From Siphlonurus alternatus (taxonomy: Eukaryota > Arthropoda > Insecta > Ephemeroptera > Siphlonuridae), in the NCBI GenBank assembly GCA_949825025.1, contig OX463778.1, forward strand, positions 40,315,194 to 40,379,193: a stretch of DNA of 64,000 nt. Reading direction: 5' to 3'. The notes under the pieces are model-generated. The model ran no database searches and was not told the DNA's origin. It saw only the letters and a program-made list of their open reading frames with translations. The first letter of the stretch is position 1. Each line of letters starts with the position of its first letter. Below, piece after piece: positions 52,303-63,835 of the stretch. Position numbers and translations under genes: made by a program.

Positions 52303-54517
52303 TATATATATATATATATACACAGAAACTTCGAGTCAACTTACAGTCAGTCTTTATATTTCATGGTTCTATTGCAAACCCTTCTTCTAAAATTCATGCA
52401 TTTGGCATGAAATTTTCAATTTTCCCTAGAGTTAGTCGCAGCATTATATAGGAGAATATTATAGAAATTGTATGTCCGCTAGTCAATAGCACGCCTTTCA
52501 GGTTTCTCTCCTCGGTTATTATGCCTCCTATATGCAGTGCATGCCTTGATCTATTAAGGTGGTGACAGCGGCCGCTGCGGACGTTGTATCGCTGGGCCTA
52601 GGGATGGTGTTCGGCTACTCGGCCGTGGCGCTTCCACAACTTCAGCACCGTGACAGTTGGCTCACCATCACCGAGGACCAGGCATCCTGGATTGGTAAGA
52701 ACAGTCACCGATGTTTCAGAACTTGATAACAGTCCATTTTGTTTTATTTAGCGAGCTTGGCCGCTCTCAGCATGCTAGTCGGTTGCGTGGCGTCCGGGGT
52801 GCTGATGGAGCGTTGGGGTCGTCGTGTCACGCTACAAATTCAGTGCGTGCCGAGTGCCCTGGGATGGGCCCTCATCGCCTCGGCCAGCAACGTGCCTATG
52901 CTATACGCCGGCCGTCTGCTCACGGGACTTGGGGGTGGAATGGTAGACGCATCCTGTCAGGTATTTACTATACATTCGATATATAACAGAATGTGTTGAA
53001 ATATACCATTATAACTTTTAGTCAATTAAATACTCCATCAAAATGTTTTAAAAATGCAGTACAACATTACATATTTTTATTTAATTTATTATCATGCATG
53101 CCTTTAATTATTTCATTTTTCGTATTTCTGCTTCTTATTCTCTCGATCGAAAGCAATATGCCTTCGAAAATAATTAGAAATGCCAGAATAATCATGAATT
53201 GATAATTTTTTAGCATCGAAACTTATCGGGCAAAATTTTTGTTCTTTCGAAGAAGGTCCCGGTTATTTTTATAGTATTATTCACGGAAAATATTGCAAAC
53301 CTTATTTTTGTGTATTTGAATGTATATCCTATTGCTATTTTTGAATGACTAAATTGATGATTTGACTTTAGGATTGGAACCAATAGACTATCCCTTGCCA
53401 TTTTTAATATTATAATTTATACTTTTGTCAGGTTTACTTGAGTGAGATCTCCAACCCGAAAGTTCGTGGTGCGATCTCCGCCTCCAATTCCCTGAGTTTC
53501 ACATTCGGTGTGCTCTTGGCGTACATCCTGGGATGCACCAGCATGTCGTGGTCCATGATGGCTGCAATAAGCACTGTCGTCCCAGTGGTGGGTTTTCTAA
53601 CCCTTTGCTGCGTGCCCGAGAGCCCTGTATGGCTGGCCAGACAGGGTAGGTGTGCAGATGCACGCCGCGCAGTTCTCTGGTTGAATGGCATTTCAGACAG
53701 TGAAGAAATATCGTAAGTCTTATAAAATTTATATACGTAGTTCAATTAAAATATACTAATAACAATGTAGAAAGTCTCATATAAATATTGTTAATGAATC
53801 TACTTCTATTTTCCTTTTAGTTTGGGAGAAGCTACTCACGGCGAATCTACGCAGGCTGGCCCTCGGGAGATAATTCGCTCGCTCGTGTCTCGGGACACGG
53901 CACGTCCTCTCTGCATCCTGCTGGCCTTCTTCTTCTTCCAGCAGTTCTGCGGCATGAACGCCATCGTCTTCTACGCCGTGGCCATGTTCCAGGGCGGCGA
54001 GGAGGACGCCGCGCTGCTCGACTCTCACCAGTCCGCCGTGGTCATCGGCCTCACGCGCTTCGTCATGACGGCAGCCACGTGTGTGCTTCTGGCTCGCGTC
54101 GGTCGACGACCACTCTCGCTCATCTCGGGTTTGGGCATGGCTGGGGCCATGTTCGCGCTTGGCACGGCGCTCCACGTGCAACAGTCTCCCAGCCGCGCAC
54201 TGGCGCTGCCGTGCCTGGCAGCTTTTATCGCGGCTAACACGGTGGGCTTCTTCGCAGTGCCTTGGGTGATGCTGGGCGAACTGCTGCCCGAGAAATGTCG
54301 TGGCGTCGCCTCGGGTCTCCTCTCCGCCATCGTCTACACTTTCATCTTCATAGTTGTCAAATTTTATCCAACAATTCTAGTGGTAATTGGACAAACTGGG
54401 GTGTTTTGCATGTTTGGGACGATTTCTTTACTAGGATTCGTATTTGTGCTATTTTTCTTACCAGAAACTCACAGAAAAACGTTAGAAGAAATTGAAACAT
54501 TGTTTCGTAAAAAGTGA
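50195..54517 (+). CDS. Tret1-like MFS sugar transporter A2 (complete, 6 exons)
   Basis: Tandem paralogue of A1 with the same exon layout. Exons: 50195-50211, 51835-52003, 52559-52694, 52752-52960, 53432-53712, 53821-54517; phases agree, 502 residues. Exons 3, 4 and 5 have exactly the same lengths as in A1 (136, 209, 281). The first 62 residues are a hydrophilic cytosolic tail with no resemblance to that of A1. Core motifs: MERWGRR, GRLLTGLGGG, PESPVWL, QQFCGMNAIVFYA, LLARVGRRPLSL, PWVMLGELLPEKCRG and LPETHRKTL. Unlike A1 it keeps the full end of helix 8. From 54339 to the stop the codons switch abruptly from GC-ending to AT-ending, marking the limit of the tract shared with A1. Polyadenylation signal at 54614-54619. 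Confidence 0.93.
52229..52321. repeat. (TA)n microsatellite, interrupted
   Basis: TA runs broken by short variants, in intron 2 of transporter A2. Confidence 0.93.
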
Positions 54518-56090
54518 AATTCAAATATATCTAAATGTGTGGGCAAAAGCTGTGAACAAGCACTATATGTCATATTTTCGTAAATTTTTGTTCAAATTCT
54601 AGTGATGTCAAAAAATAAATTTTTATAAAATGACAAATGTTATTTTTCATTTTTTTTTTGTGCATGCAACAAAATTAAAGTTTACATTGATCAGATAGTT
54701 TTCCCTCCCCCTGTTCCCACAATGTATCTTCTGATAGCAAGACTACTTGCTTGATATAGTAAAAATTGCTCATAATATTATATATTTAATCATTATTTTT
54801 TTATGCCCAAAATATAATGTACTATAAATGTACACTTTGTAAATGTGTACAAGGTCAATACCAATTAATAATCTCAACGAAAACAAAAAGTAGCGGAAAA
54901 AAGCACTTGTATAATATCATTTTATAGTAATATAATTATAAATTTATTATATTAATAATTACATTTTATAAAGATTACAATTTTAATTACATTATTATCA
55001 CAGCTATTTCATATTTAATAATCTCTCCATTATTTACATGCAGTAAATACTAACAAGTATATATTAAGCAAGAAAAAAATAATAGAACTATCTATAATGA
55101 AGAAGATAAATTATAAAATTGTGATACTAAAAAGGTTAAAGTTAATTGCACATGAGCATATAATAATATATATAGAAGTGATACAAGCAAGTATATTAGA
55201 GTATAATTGTCCTCAATTTTTTTTATTGCAGAAATGGATAGAGGGTGCAGAGTTATGCTACCCTGATTTTTTTCAGATTTTTTAGAGCCCGGGAACTATT
55301 TTTAAAAAATTATTGAAAGTCCTTTTCGTGACGTCACGAGACGCCGCTCCTTAAGAAAAAGATAGGACTTGCCGCCGCGTGACGTCACAAAAAGGACTTT
55401 CAATATTTTTTTAAAAATAGTTCTAGGTCAAAAATATCTGAAAAAAAATCAGGGTAGCATAACTTTGCACCCTCTATCCATTTCTGCAATAAAAAAAATT
55501 GAGGACAATACTCCATTATATAGTATTGCATGCATGGGCATAAAAGGAAGATCTTCATGAATGAAGCCCAATATGATTGTCTCTATGAACTAAATCTTTA
55601 TTATGTTGTCCTAGTTGCCTAATTCTCTATTTCTGTGAAAATATTTTACACTCGCTATATAGTCAAAGAGATAAAAAAAATACATGCATGGTAAATACAG
55701 GTTTACAAGATGGTAAATGCAGGTATTTTAAAATGCATTGATATGAGATGAATGTCGAGCGTTGTGACGTTATTCTAGGGTATTTATTTAATTTACATGA
55801 CTATATATATTAAAGATTTGTAATAAATTTGATTGAATTAGTATAATCATTGCAAATATAGCTTATTAAAAATCAGATGTCAGGAAACTTAAATGAAAAA
55901 TAATTATAGTTTTAAAAAGAAAAAAAAATTCTTTTACGAGTACTACCACATTTAGAAAGTTTAGATGAAAATAATATTTTCTACTAATTCTCAGCATCTT
56001 GCATCAAAAAGCCTTGTAAACATGAAGGAAAAAAAATATTAATTTGATATAAAGTACGTAGGACTGAAAAAAAATAAATTATAATAATGA
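54518..56090. other. Tail-to-tail spacer between transporter pairs
   Basis: Convergent 3' ends of A2 (plus) and B1 (minus). AT-rich, with one CRE-bearing foldback MITE at 55198-55515. No gene supported. Confidence 0.6.
55198..55515. repeat. CRE-bearing foldback MITE, copy 3
   Basis: Same family as 6571-6888 and 29285-29602. The termini here read gagtataattgtcctcaa and ttgaggacaatactcc. Both arms carry the ttttttcagattttttagag module or its slightly damaged version, and TGACGTCA. The centre ccgctccttaagaaaaagat is identical to copy 1. Confidence 0.9.
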
Positions 56091-59000
56091 TCAAACCCTC
56101 GGGATTTTCAAATTTCGTTCAAAGTGCTGCTCGATTTCAGGCAGCGTCTTGCCGAACGTCTCGGGCAGGAAGAGGAACACGAAGAGCGCACCCAACAGCG
56201 ACGAGATCGCGAAGAAGAAGAGCACGCCAAAGCCATGTAGCAAGTCTGCTAAATGCGGGTATGCCTTGAGCACGGCGAACATGAGCAGGTGGTTGGCCGT
56301 GTTGCACAGCCCACCGCCCACACCTCGCATGTCCAGAGGAAGCAGCTCGCCAGTCATGGACCATGGCAAACACAGGAAGCCCATGGCCGAGGCAAACATG
56401 TAGAGAAGCACGCACGTCAGCGACACCCAGCCCGCCGTGGAGTTGTTTTCACCACCCACGTAAAGACACGTGCCAGCCGTGGCCATGGTGGCCGCCATGC
56501 CGAGTCCCGAGCACATGGCCAGCGGACGCCGGCCCACACGTCGAGACGCTGCCACGGCCGCACCGCTCGTCGTCATGCGCACTACACCCACCAGAATGGT
56601 GGCCACGAACGGGTCCAGCCCGCTGCCCACTCGCTGGAATAAGTCCACAGTGTAGAACAGCAGAACGTACACACCAGACAGCTGCTGGAACACGAAGAAA
56701 CCAAACAACACGCCCAGAGGCTTCAACGCTCCGGGTCGAAGGAGGAGACGCAGTCTTCGAGCGAGCGGCAGTTTCGGTTCACTTGAAGTGTCCTCCAACA
56801 ACAGAGCGTGCCACTGCAGGGCGGCGATCTCAGGGTCCTTGCTGTAGAACCAATTCACTGCCTTCTCGGCGTCTGCTTTACGCCTGAAAAAAAAAAAAAA
56901 AGAAAAGAAAAATATTTTTATTCACAATTATAAAATAATATTTTTAGGAATCTGATAAAAATGTAGATTAAATTAATTTTTTCAAAGATTAAAAGGTCCG
57001 ATTATTTGTGACATTCTAGTAACTACGAAATGCACCTTACGGCTAGCAGCCAGCGTGGACTCTCGGGCACGAAGCAGAGTGCCACAAACGTGAGCAAGGG
57101 GAAGACTCCACACACGGAAGCGGCGAGGCGCCAGGGCAGCACGGTGCCCAGAATGTAGGCTGACAGATTACCAGCCGAGGCCCACAGTAGCGCCAGGTTG
57201 CAAAGAGCACCACGCAATGCCGGATGTGCCACCTCCGTCACGTACATGGTGCTAATCATGCACATGCCTGCAAGGAATATTTATTTATAATAATTATTAA
57301 AAAAAAAATTAATTTCTGATCTGGTTTACAATTGAAAATAATTTAGAATCCTGCACAATACGATGCTATTTAAATGTTTTGATTTTTTATATAATAAATG
57401 TTATAACTTTTTGATTCATTTTATTAACTGTAAATTAATTTAATTGTTTTTATATTTAATTTTTGCTAGATTATAATAATAATTATATATGTTAGTTACA
57501 GTTTAGCGATGAAAAATACTAAAAAAAAACTGTATATTATACGTATGGGGGAAGATTCACGTAAGAGATATTCAGAAAGTTATCCACGTTCTCACTAACC
57601 GCGTTTAATGCCAGCCTATTTCAATGAAGTGCATTAACTGCGGTTAGTGCGAAAGCTGGATAACTTTGTTTGTGAATCGCGCCCATGGCTTTTATATGAT
57701 ATTTATATTTTAAATTTTAGAGGGTATTTAATGTGGCTCGCATATTTAAAGAAAAAAATATTTTTTTCCTTTATGATACAAAAATGAAGTAGAGTTTCTA
57801 CTATAGAACATTGTAATATTGAGAATTAACATTATAATAGATATTAATTAGAGAACCGTTATTAATTAACTTATCACACAGTCAGACTATAAGTAAATGT
57901 TAAATTAGAGTTGCTGACTCACCTGTGGCTACGCCAATCAGAATCCTGGACACATAGAGAGCCTCGACGTGTCCTGCCCACGCCATGACGGCCCAGCTCA
58001 TGAGGATGGGCAACATCTGTATCTTGGTGGTGTCACGGCGGCCCACCGCGTCCACGAGGTAGGCGGCTATCAGCGCCCCCAGGCCCGTCGACAGTGGCAG
58101 TAGACTGGCTGCAGAGGCAAGCATTTCATTAAAATTCTCTATGACCCTGATCGTGATAATTCATTCTTCTCCGATTATTATATAACTAAATATTAGGGGC
58201 ATTCACAAAGCACTTTAACCCCCACTTTAGCCTCAATTTTTATCCCTGGTGCTGAAATAATAATAACTTTATTTCGATCGATACAAAACAGGGGCTATAA
58301 CCATGTTAATAAGCTCCTAGTTTAGCACCATGTTTAGCACCAGGGATAAAAATTGAGACTAAAGTGAGGGTTAAAGTGCTTTGTGAATGCTTCCAATAAT
58401 GTGTTAATGTTAATAGAACGTTATATATTATATTTCGAATCTGCTAATTGAGTATGGTGTCAAAAATTGCAACAATAATCAGATAATTCATTAACAAAAT
58501 ACTGGACATAGCGAGGTGCACATCATAAATAGGTTAATTCATCTATAGCTAATATTAAATATATTTATTTATTTGCTTGTTTTACCTATCCATGACGCCT
58601 GGTCTTCAGTCACTGGGATGGAGGAGACGTTGGCTGCAAGTCTCGGAAGCAGCACCGCCGAAAAGCCGATGCCGACCCCCGTGCAGAACCACGCGCTGAG
58701 GGCGGCTACACTCGCTGCCACCTGTAAGAAAGCAACTAAACTTTCATACAAAAATGGGCAGTTAATTTTACTTACTTTTACGTCACATTTTTTTTTTTTT
58801 AATGTTGATCTGGTTAATTTATAAATTAAATATTTTTTCGTTAGTTTTCATAAGCTTAATTTTTTTTATTTTTTACACTCTCAAGTTAATTTACGTATAA
58901 AACTTGTCTCAGAACTTACCTGAGGAATCGCATTTTTTAGTGACAATCTCTTGTTGTCAACCTCTGCTTTGAGTTGCTTGTCGTCCAAGCAAAGTTTCTC

Positions 59001-59622
59001 CGACGCGTCGTTTCTGTGTACAGGAACAAAGTAAAAATAATGAACTTTTCAAATACAGCAATTGTGTATGGCTTTTGGAGTGTAGAGAGAATTTTAATTT
59101 TGTTTTTGAAATAATGCATCTTTTTATCAATTTTATGATAATTTCATATCACAGCGACTTAGCAATTAATCTAAAGATTACTGCATGCGACGAACATCGT
59201 GTGATTTTTTTTTTACGTATATAGAAACAAATAACATTTATTACTTATTATATACAAATAAGTAACTTCTCAATTTTTATTATTAGACTGTTTGAACATA
59301 CATGACATGACATTTTTTATTGCATACTTGAATCGAAATATGTACCCCTAAAAAAAAATAAAAAATCATTCATGCATGCAGGTTGTCCTTACGATAATTT
59401 CCGAGCAAATTAAGCGATAAATCTGAGAAAAATAGATCGAAACATTTTTTACAGTTCATTGTTTAACAATTTTAACAAAAATACATAATGTTAAATATTA
59501 TTAATTTAAAAACAATATAATATTATATGCCGTATATTGTTATTTTAATAAATATAATAATGCTGTTTGGAATATTCTGCTTAAAAATTAAGGTAGACTT
59601 ACGGATTTGAAGACGTGATCAT
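56091..59622 (-). CDS. Tret1-like MFS sugar transporter B1 (complete, 6 exons)
   Basis: Sugar porter of the same family, opposite strand. Exons in transcription order: 59622-59603, 59013-58920, 58721-58586, 58108-57923, 57267-57036, 56883-56091; phases agree, 486 residues. A 38-residue cytosolic tail precedes helix 1. Motifs: VTEDQASWIG before helix 2, VDAVGRRDTTK, SRILIGVATG, VPESPRWLL, FQQLSGVYVLLFYTV, RRVGRRPLAM, PWSMTGELLPLDMRGVGGG and LPETFGKTLPEIE. The fourth exon is 23 bases shorter and the fifth 49 bases shorter than in A1/A2, and the protein is clearly divergent from that pair. The last exon is nearly identical to that of B2. A non-coding upstream exon ending at 59903 and a short upstream reading frame are likely (listed separately). 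Confidence 0.93.
57547..57685. repeat. Small MITE, GGGC-ATTCAC type, copy 2
   Basis: Inverted ends gggggaagattcacg and gtgaatcgcgccc. Internal pairs are aaagttatccacg with ctggataacttt, and aaccgcg with ctgcggtt. It lies in the intron between the fourth and fifth exons of transporter B1. Confidence 0.7.
58196..58393. repeat. Small MITE with GGGGCATTCACAAAGCACTTTAAC ends
   Basis: Arms of about 60 bases start ggggcattcacaaagcactt and return as aaagtgctttgtgaatgc. Subterminal parts atttttatccctggtgct and agcaccagggataaaaat pair exactly. It lies in the intron between the third and fourth exons of transporter B1. Confidence 0.88.
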
Positions 59623-59623
59623 T

Positions 59624-59711
59624 TTAGTCTTGAATTGGACATCCAGAATATATCATAGTACGCTTTCCTTGTAAAATTTGTTCCATAAGAGTAGTTCTCA
59701 TGGTGGCCACA
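59624..59711 (-). promoter_or_regulatory. Upstream reading frame in the B1 leader
   Basis: On the minus strand, an ATG at 59701 in a strong context (ccaccATGa) opens a frame of 25 codons that stops with TAA at 59626-59624. That stop is one base before the A of the B1 start codon. An acceptor (tcactgcag) ends just above 59711. A donor (gtaagt at 59902) on a candidate leader exon would include this frame in the mRNA. If so, it could limit B1 translation or force reinitiation. Confidence 0.45.
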
Positions 59712-59902
59712 CTGCAGTGACATAAATTGTTTGATTACACCATTCTAACAAACAAATTGTTTCTTAGCAACAGTGATAATGTTTTCTGCATTAACGAAGA
59801 GCATGCAAGCACAATATGTGCTATCACAGCCAATGTTACATAATTATGATCAAATAAGGTTTACTTATCTTCGCCTGTAATTAAACAAAGTGTGAAACTT
59901 AC

Positions 59903-61889
59903 TGCAGCCGTTCCATGTAACAATCGCGCTTCCTAGACGGTACGTTATCTCATGTATGTAAACTTAAGAGTATAATAGCACGTGAACCCCACGCGGAAAT
60001 CTGTTTGATTATGACGTCACGCTATAAAAAGTTGAAACTCAATCGTGTTTCTGTATCATCATTTGAAATTATAAGCTAAATTTTTATAATAATACCAGAA
60101 TAAATGAAGTTATAATTACTTCTATTGATCGAATTAGTATTCAGATAGTTAATTCTATTTTCTATAAATAATATTATAAATTATTATAATAATATTCAGA
60201 TATATGATATATAATATAGTAAAATGTCCGAAACCATTCTTACGTAATGCTTTTTAAATGTAATTGTAATGGCGACGCTCGCCCGAATGACGATGTACGT
60301 ACTTTCATTATAGTATAAAACATGTGTATTTTTATATTAACTTGTATAATAAACATTTATTTTTAGGTGTATATATAATATATATACAACCTCTATACTG
60401 TATTATATAGTATAGATATTATAAAATTATAATTGTACCTCTATCTATCATGTATAATATGTGCATATCAAATTAAATAAAATGCATTGTGCTGACAAAA
60501 AATTGATTTTTCCATTTATTTAATTTTCTGGTTCCGAATTTTAAAAGGATTGATGTAAATAATATTATCGAAATATTCTATTGCATTTGTTTGTCATTAA
60601 AATAAATATAACTTATAGACTGAAAATATCAAAGAAAAAAATGGCTGCATATTATATAAAAATAAACTATTTCGTCAGAGGAAAGTTAAAATATACACAG
60701 TAAATTAACCTTTTTATTTTTTACAGCATACAAAATACATGAGTCACATATATCATAATATTTCATAATCACATGCAGTTTGATCTAAAAATGTTTAATT
60801 TACTGTTTGAGAATTCCTGGCAGTAATTCAATTGCGATGTATTTTATTTAAATGCATTTATCCTGCAGCTGCTCCAAATTAACGACATCAAATTTGCATC
60901 TCATCCTTGATTTATACACTATATAGCTAGGAAAGTATATAAATCAAGATACTTGCTTTATGCAATTGACGCAGAGTACTTATAAATTGAATGCGAATCA
61001 AATTCTGTATCATTATAATAATTATTTACGTGTCAGATATAGGAACTTGATATTAAAACTATTTAATAACGTTACGTATTAATTTGTACAAGGTCATGGC
61101 ATGGTAAAAATTTACTTACAATTATTAATGTAACATATATTATTTTTAACCTGCTTTAAAAACATATATTATATAATTTAATAATTAATAAATAATAATT
61201 AATAGTTTTATAGAATGAAGGTACTATTATATTTTTATCTTCGTTTTATATTAAAAGAGACAATTCTTGAGACAACTATAGCTCGTCAAATAAAAAAAGT
61301 TTATTTTTTTAACTTCTTTGACCCTAATTTATCACGATCATAAAATGCAAATTTATATTATGTTATAATATCGTTAACACTAAAAATAATATTAAGAAAA
61401 TTATAACCTGCAGCAGGTACAGATGGTTTAATTGACAAAAGAGTCATCTGCATTAGAGTGAATTGTTTCATAAATAATATAATGATAGTGCAGTGTAATT
61501 TGCATATATTATTTGCTTCAGATAAACTATTGGAGAGCAGTATGAGAAAAGGCTGACAAATTCATTGCAGGTTTAATAGCTTTCAAAATTAATCGCTCCA
61601 TCCATGACATATATACCGGACATAATTATATGTTTTTAGAATCCGTTCTAAATTTAAAGTATGCTTAACAATAAGCCTAATTTTTTGAAACAATTGCATG
61701 ACTATAAACTAGTAAATTAATTAATTTACTTTATAGTTTATATAAACTATAAACTATAAACCGCTACTTTATAGTTCTTTGAGCAATTAATTTGTAAAGG
61801 CACGATTTTCTGTTGAGTAACAAAAAAAAAAATAATAATATTTTAAGTTAATACTGCTGCTCAAACACAACTGAATCACATCCATGCAA
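59903..61889. other. Spacer between transporters B1 and B2
   Basis: Holds the presumed non-coding first exon of B1 (ending at 59903) and its promoter, then about 1.8 kb of very AT-rich sequence with no supported gene. A TGACGTCA plus TATAAAAA on the plus strand is listed separately. Confidence 0.5.
60012..60030 (+). promoter_or_regulatory. CRE and TATA box facing away from B1
   Basis: TGACGTCA at 60012-60019 is followed four bases later by TATAAAAA at 60023-60030, on the strand opposite to B1. No open frame or splice-supported gene follows downstream on that strand. It may be a divergent or non-coding promoter, or chance in AT-rich DNA. Confidence 0.35.
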
Positions 61890-62821
61890 TCACGCTCTCG
61901 GCTTCCTCGACTTCTTCGATTTTCGTTCGAAGTGCTGCTCGATTTCAGGCAGCGTCTTGCCGAACGTCTCGGGCAGGAAGAGGAACACGAAGAGCGCACC
62001 CAACAGCGACGAGATCGCGAAGAAGAAGAGCACGCCAAAGCCATGTAGCAAGTCTGCTAAATGCGGGTATGCCTTGAGCACAGCGAACATGAGCAGGTGG
62101 TTGGCCGTGTTGCACAGCCCACCGCCCACACCTCGCATGTCCAGAGGAAGCAGCTCGCCAGTCATGGACCATGGCAGACACAGGAAGCCCATGGCCGAGG
62201 CAAACATGTAGAGAAGCACGCACGTCAGCGACACCCAGCCCGCCGTGGAGTTGTTTTCACCACCCACGTAAAGACACGTGCCAGCCGTGGCCATGGTGGC
62301 CGCCATGCCGAGTCCCGAGCACATGGCCAGCGGACGCCGGCCCACACGTCGAGACGCTGCCACGGCCGCACCGCTCGTCGTCATGCGCACTACACCCACC
62401 AGAATGGTGGCCACGAACGGGTCCAGCCCGCTGCCCACTCGCTGGAATAAGTCCACAGTGTAGAACAGCAGAACGTACACACCAGACAGCTGCTGGAACA
62501 CGAAGAAACCAAACAACACGCCCAGAGGCTTCAACGCTCCGGGTCGAAGGAGGAGACGCAGTCTTCGAGCGAGCGGCAGTTTCGGTTCACTTGAAGTGTC
62601 CTCCAACAACAGAGCGTGCCACTGCAGGGCGGCGATCTCAGGGTCCTTGCTGTAGAACCAATTCACTGCCTTCTCGGCGTCTGCTTTACGCCTGAAAAAT
62701 ATTTATGCTTTTTACAGTTGGCATTTTTAGCCTCAAGCTATAAAAAAGCTTTTATATTTTAATTTTAAAGTCTGCTTATATATAAATATTTTTTAACTTA
62801 ATTATATGCCACTTAATTATG

Positions 62822-62875
<54 letters not shown>

Positions 62876-63835
62876 CTGTAGGGAATACAGTCAAGCAGAT
62901 CGATGTTTATATTATATACACATCAAGTTACAATAATTATATATTAATATACATACAGCCAATTATTAGTATACGTTATTTTCAGGTTATATATTCATTA
63001 AATGCTAATTATTAATTATGGTACTATATTGAACGAAAATGGAAACATTGCTTGTTGTATTATATTGCATGTACTTATCGTTATGGAACTCTTGTATTTT
63101 TTTACTTCATTAACGCATCGTCGGCTGCATTGTGTTTAATATTCCGGTCTCGATCGGAGGTTTTTATACATATTTATATTAAATTATTACATGTAAATTA
63201 TGCCATATAATAAAAAAGAAAAGATTCAGTATATACAACAAAATTTCCGTTGGTTTCAAAAATAGAGCTTGTTTTCATTCTTTTAGAGTTTACACACAAT
63301 ACCCATATCCATATTTATAACATCAACACACGTACTTTCTCCTTCGTGAACTTTTCTCAGTTATACTGCCTCTTGTAGATGCGTACTGTTAATTACTCTA
63401 TTACACACTTATACACTGTAAATTTTCTACATTATTTAGTAACATTAATGTTGCATTAAATTATACCTTGCACGTTTTGAGCCAGGCAATGCAGTATTTT
63501 CAATTACTTATACTAAAATTAAAATAACAACCGTTCAAGATATTATCCAGGAATTTAAGCTGCGAGTTGTTATTATCTTCTTATCAAATTTTCACATTTT
63601 CACCTTACGGCGAGCAGCCAACGTGGACTCTCGGGCACGAAGCAGAGCGCCAGTAAGGTGAGCAGGGGAAAGACTCCACACACGATAGCGGCGAGGCGCC
63701 AGGGCAGCACGGTGCCCAAAACGTAAGCCACCAGGGTACCAGCTGAGGCCCACAGTAGCGCCAGGTTACAAAGAGCACCACGCAACACCGGGTGCGCCAC
63801 CTCCGTCACGTACATGGTGCTCGTCGTGCCCATTC
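61890..63835 (-). CDS. Tret1-like MFS sugar transporter B2 (partial; last two exons)
   Basis: The 3' part of a fourth sugar porter, its 5' exons beyond the window end. Exons in transcription order: 63835-63604 (232 bases, same length and phases as in B1) and 62691-61890. The first encodes STMYVTEVAHPVLRGA through VPESPRWLLAVR. The second encodes helices 7-12 with FQQLSGVYVLLFYTV, RRVGRRPLAM, PWSMTGELLPLDMRGVGGG and LPETFGKTLPEIE. Over 762 bases (61930-62691) the last exon is nearly identical to that of B1 (56122-56883), with two differences seen by eye. Its 3' tail is different and basic (ERKSKKSRKPRA). The upstream exon is visibly more diverged from B1, about 10 of 77 residues. Confidence 0.93.
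62692..63603 (-). other. Last intron of transporter B2
   Basis: AT-rich, with a (TA)n run at 62823-62874. It does not align with the corresponding intron of B1 beyond the first few bases. Confidence 0.7.
62823..62874. repeat. (TA)n microsatellite
   Basis: Pure TA run in the last intron of transporter B2. Confidence 0.95.

Noticed and set aside
56363..56887. Long plus-strand open frame (174 codons) opposite the last exon of transporter B1, and its twin at 62171-62695
   Set aside because: It is the antisense of a GC-rich coding exon, has low-complexity Arg/Pro/Ser composition and no family resemblance. Its presence in both copies follows from their identity.
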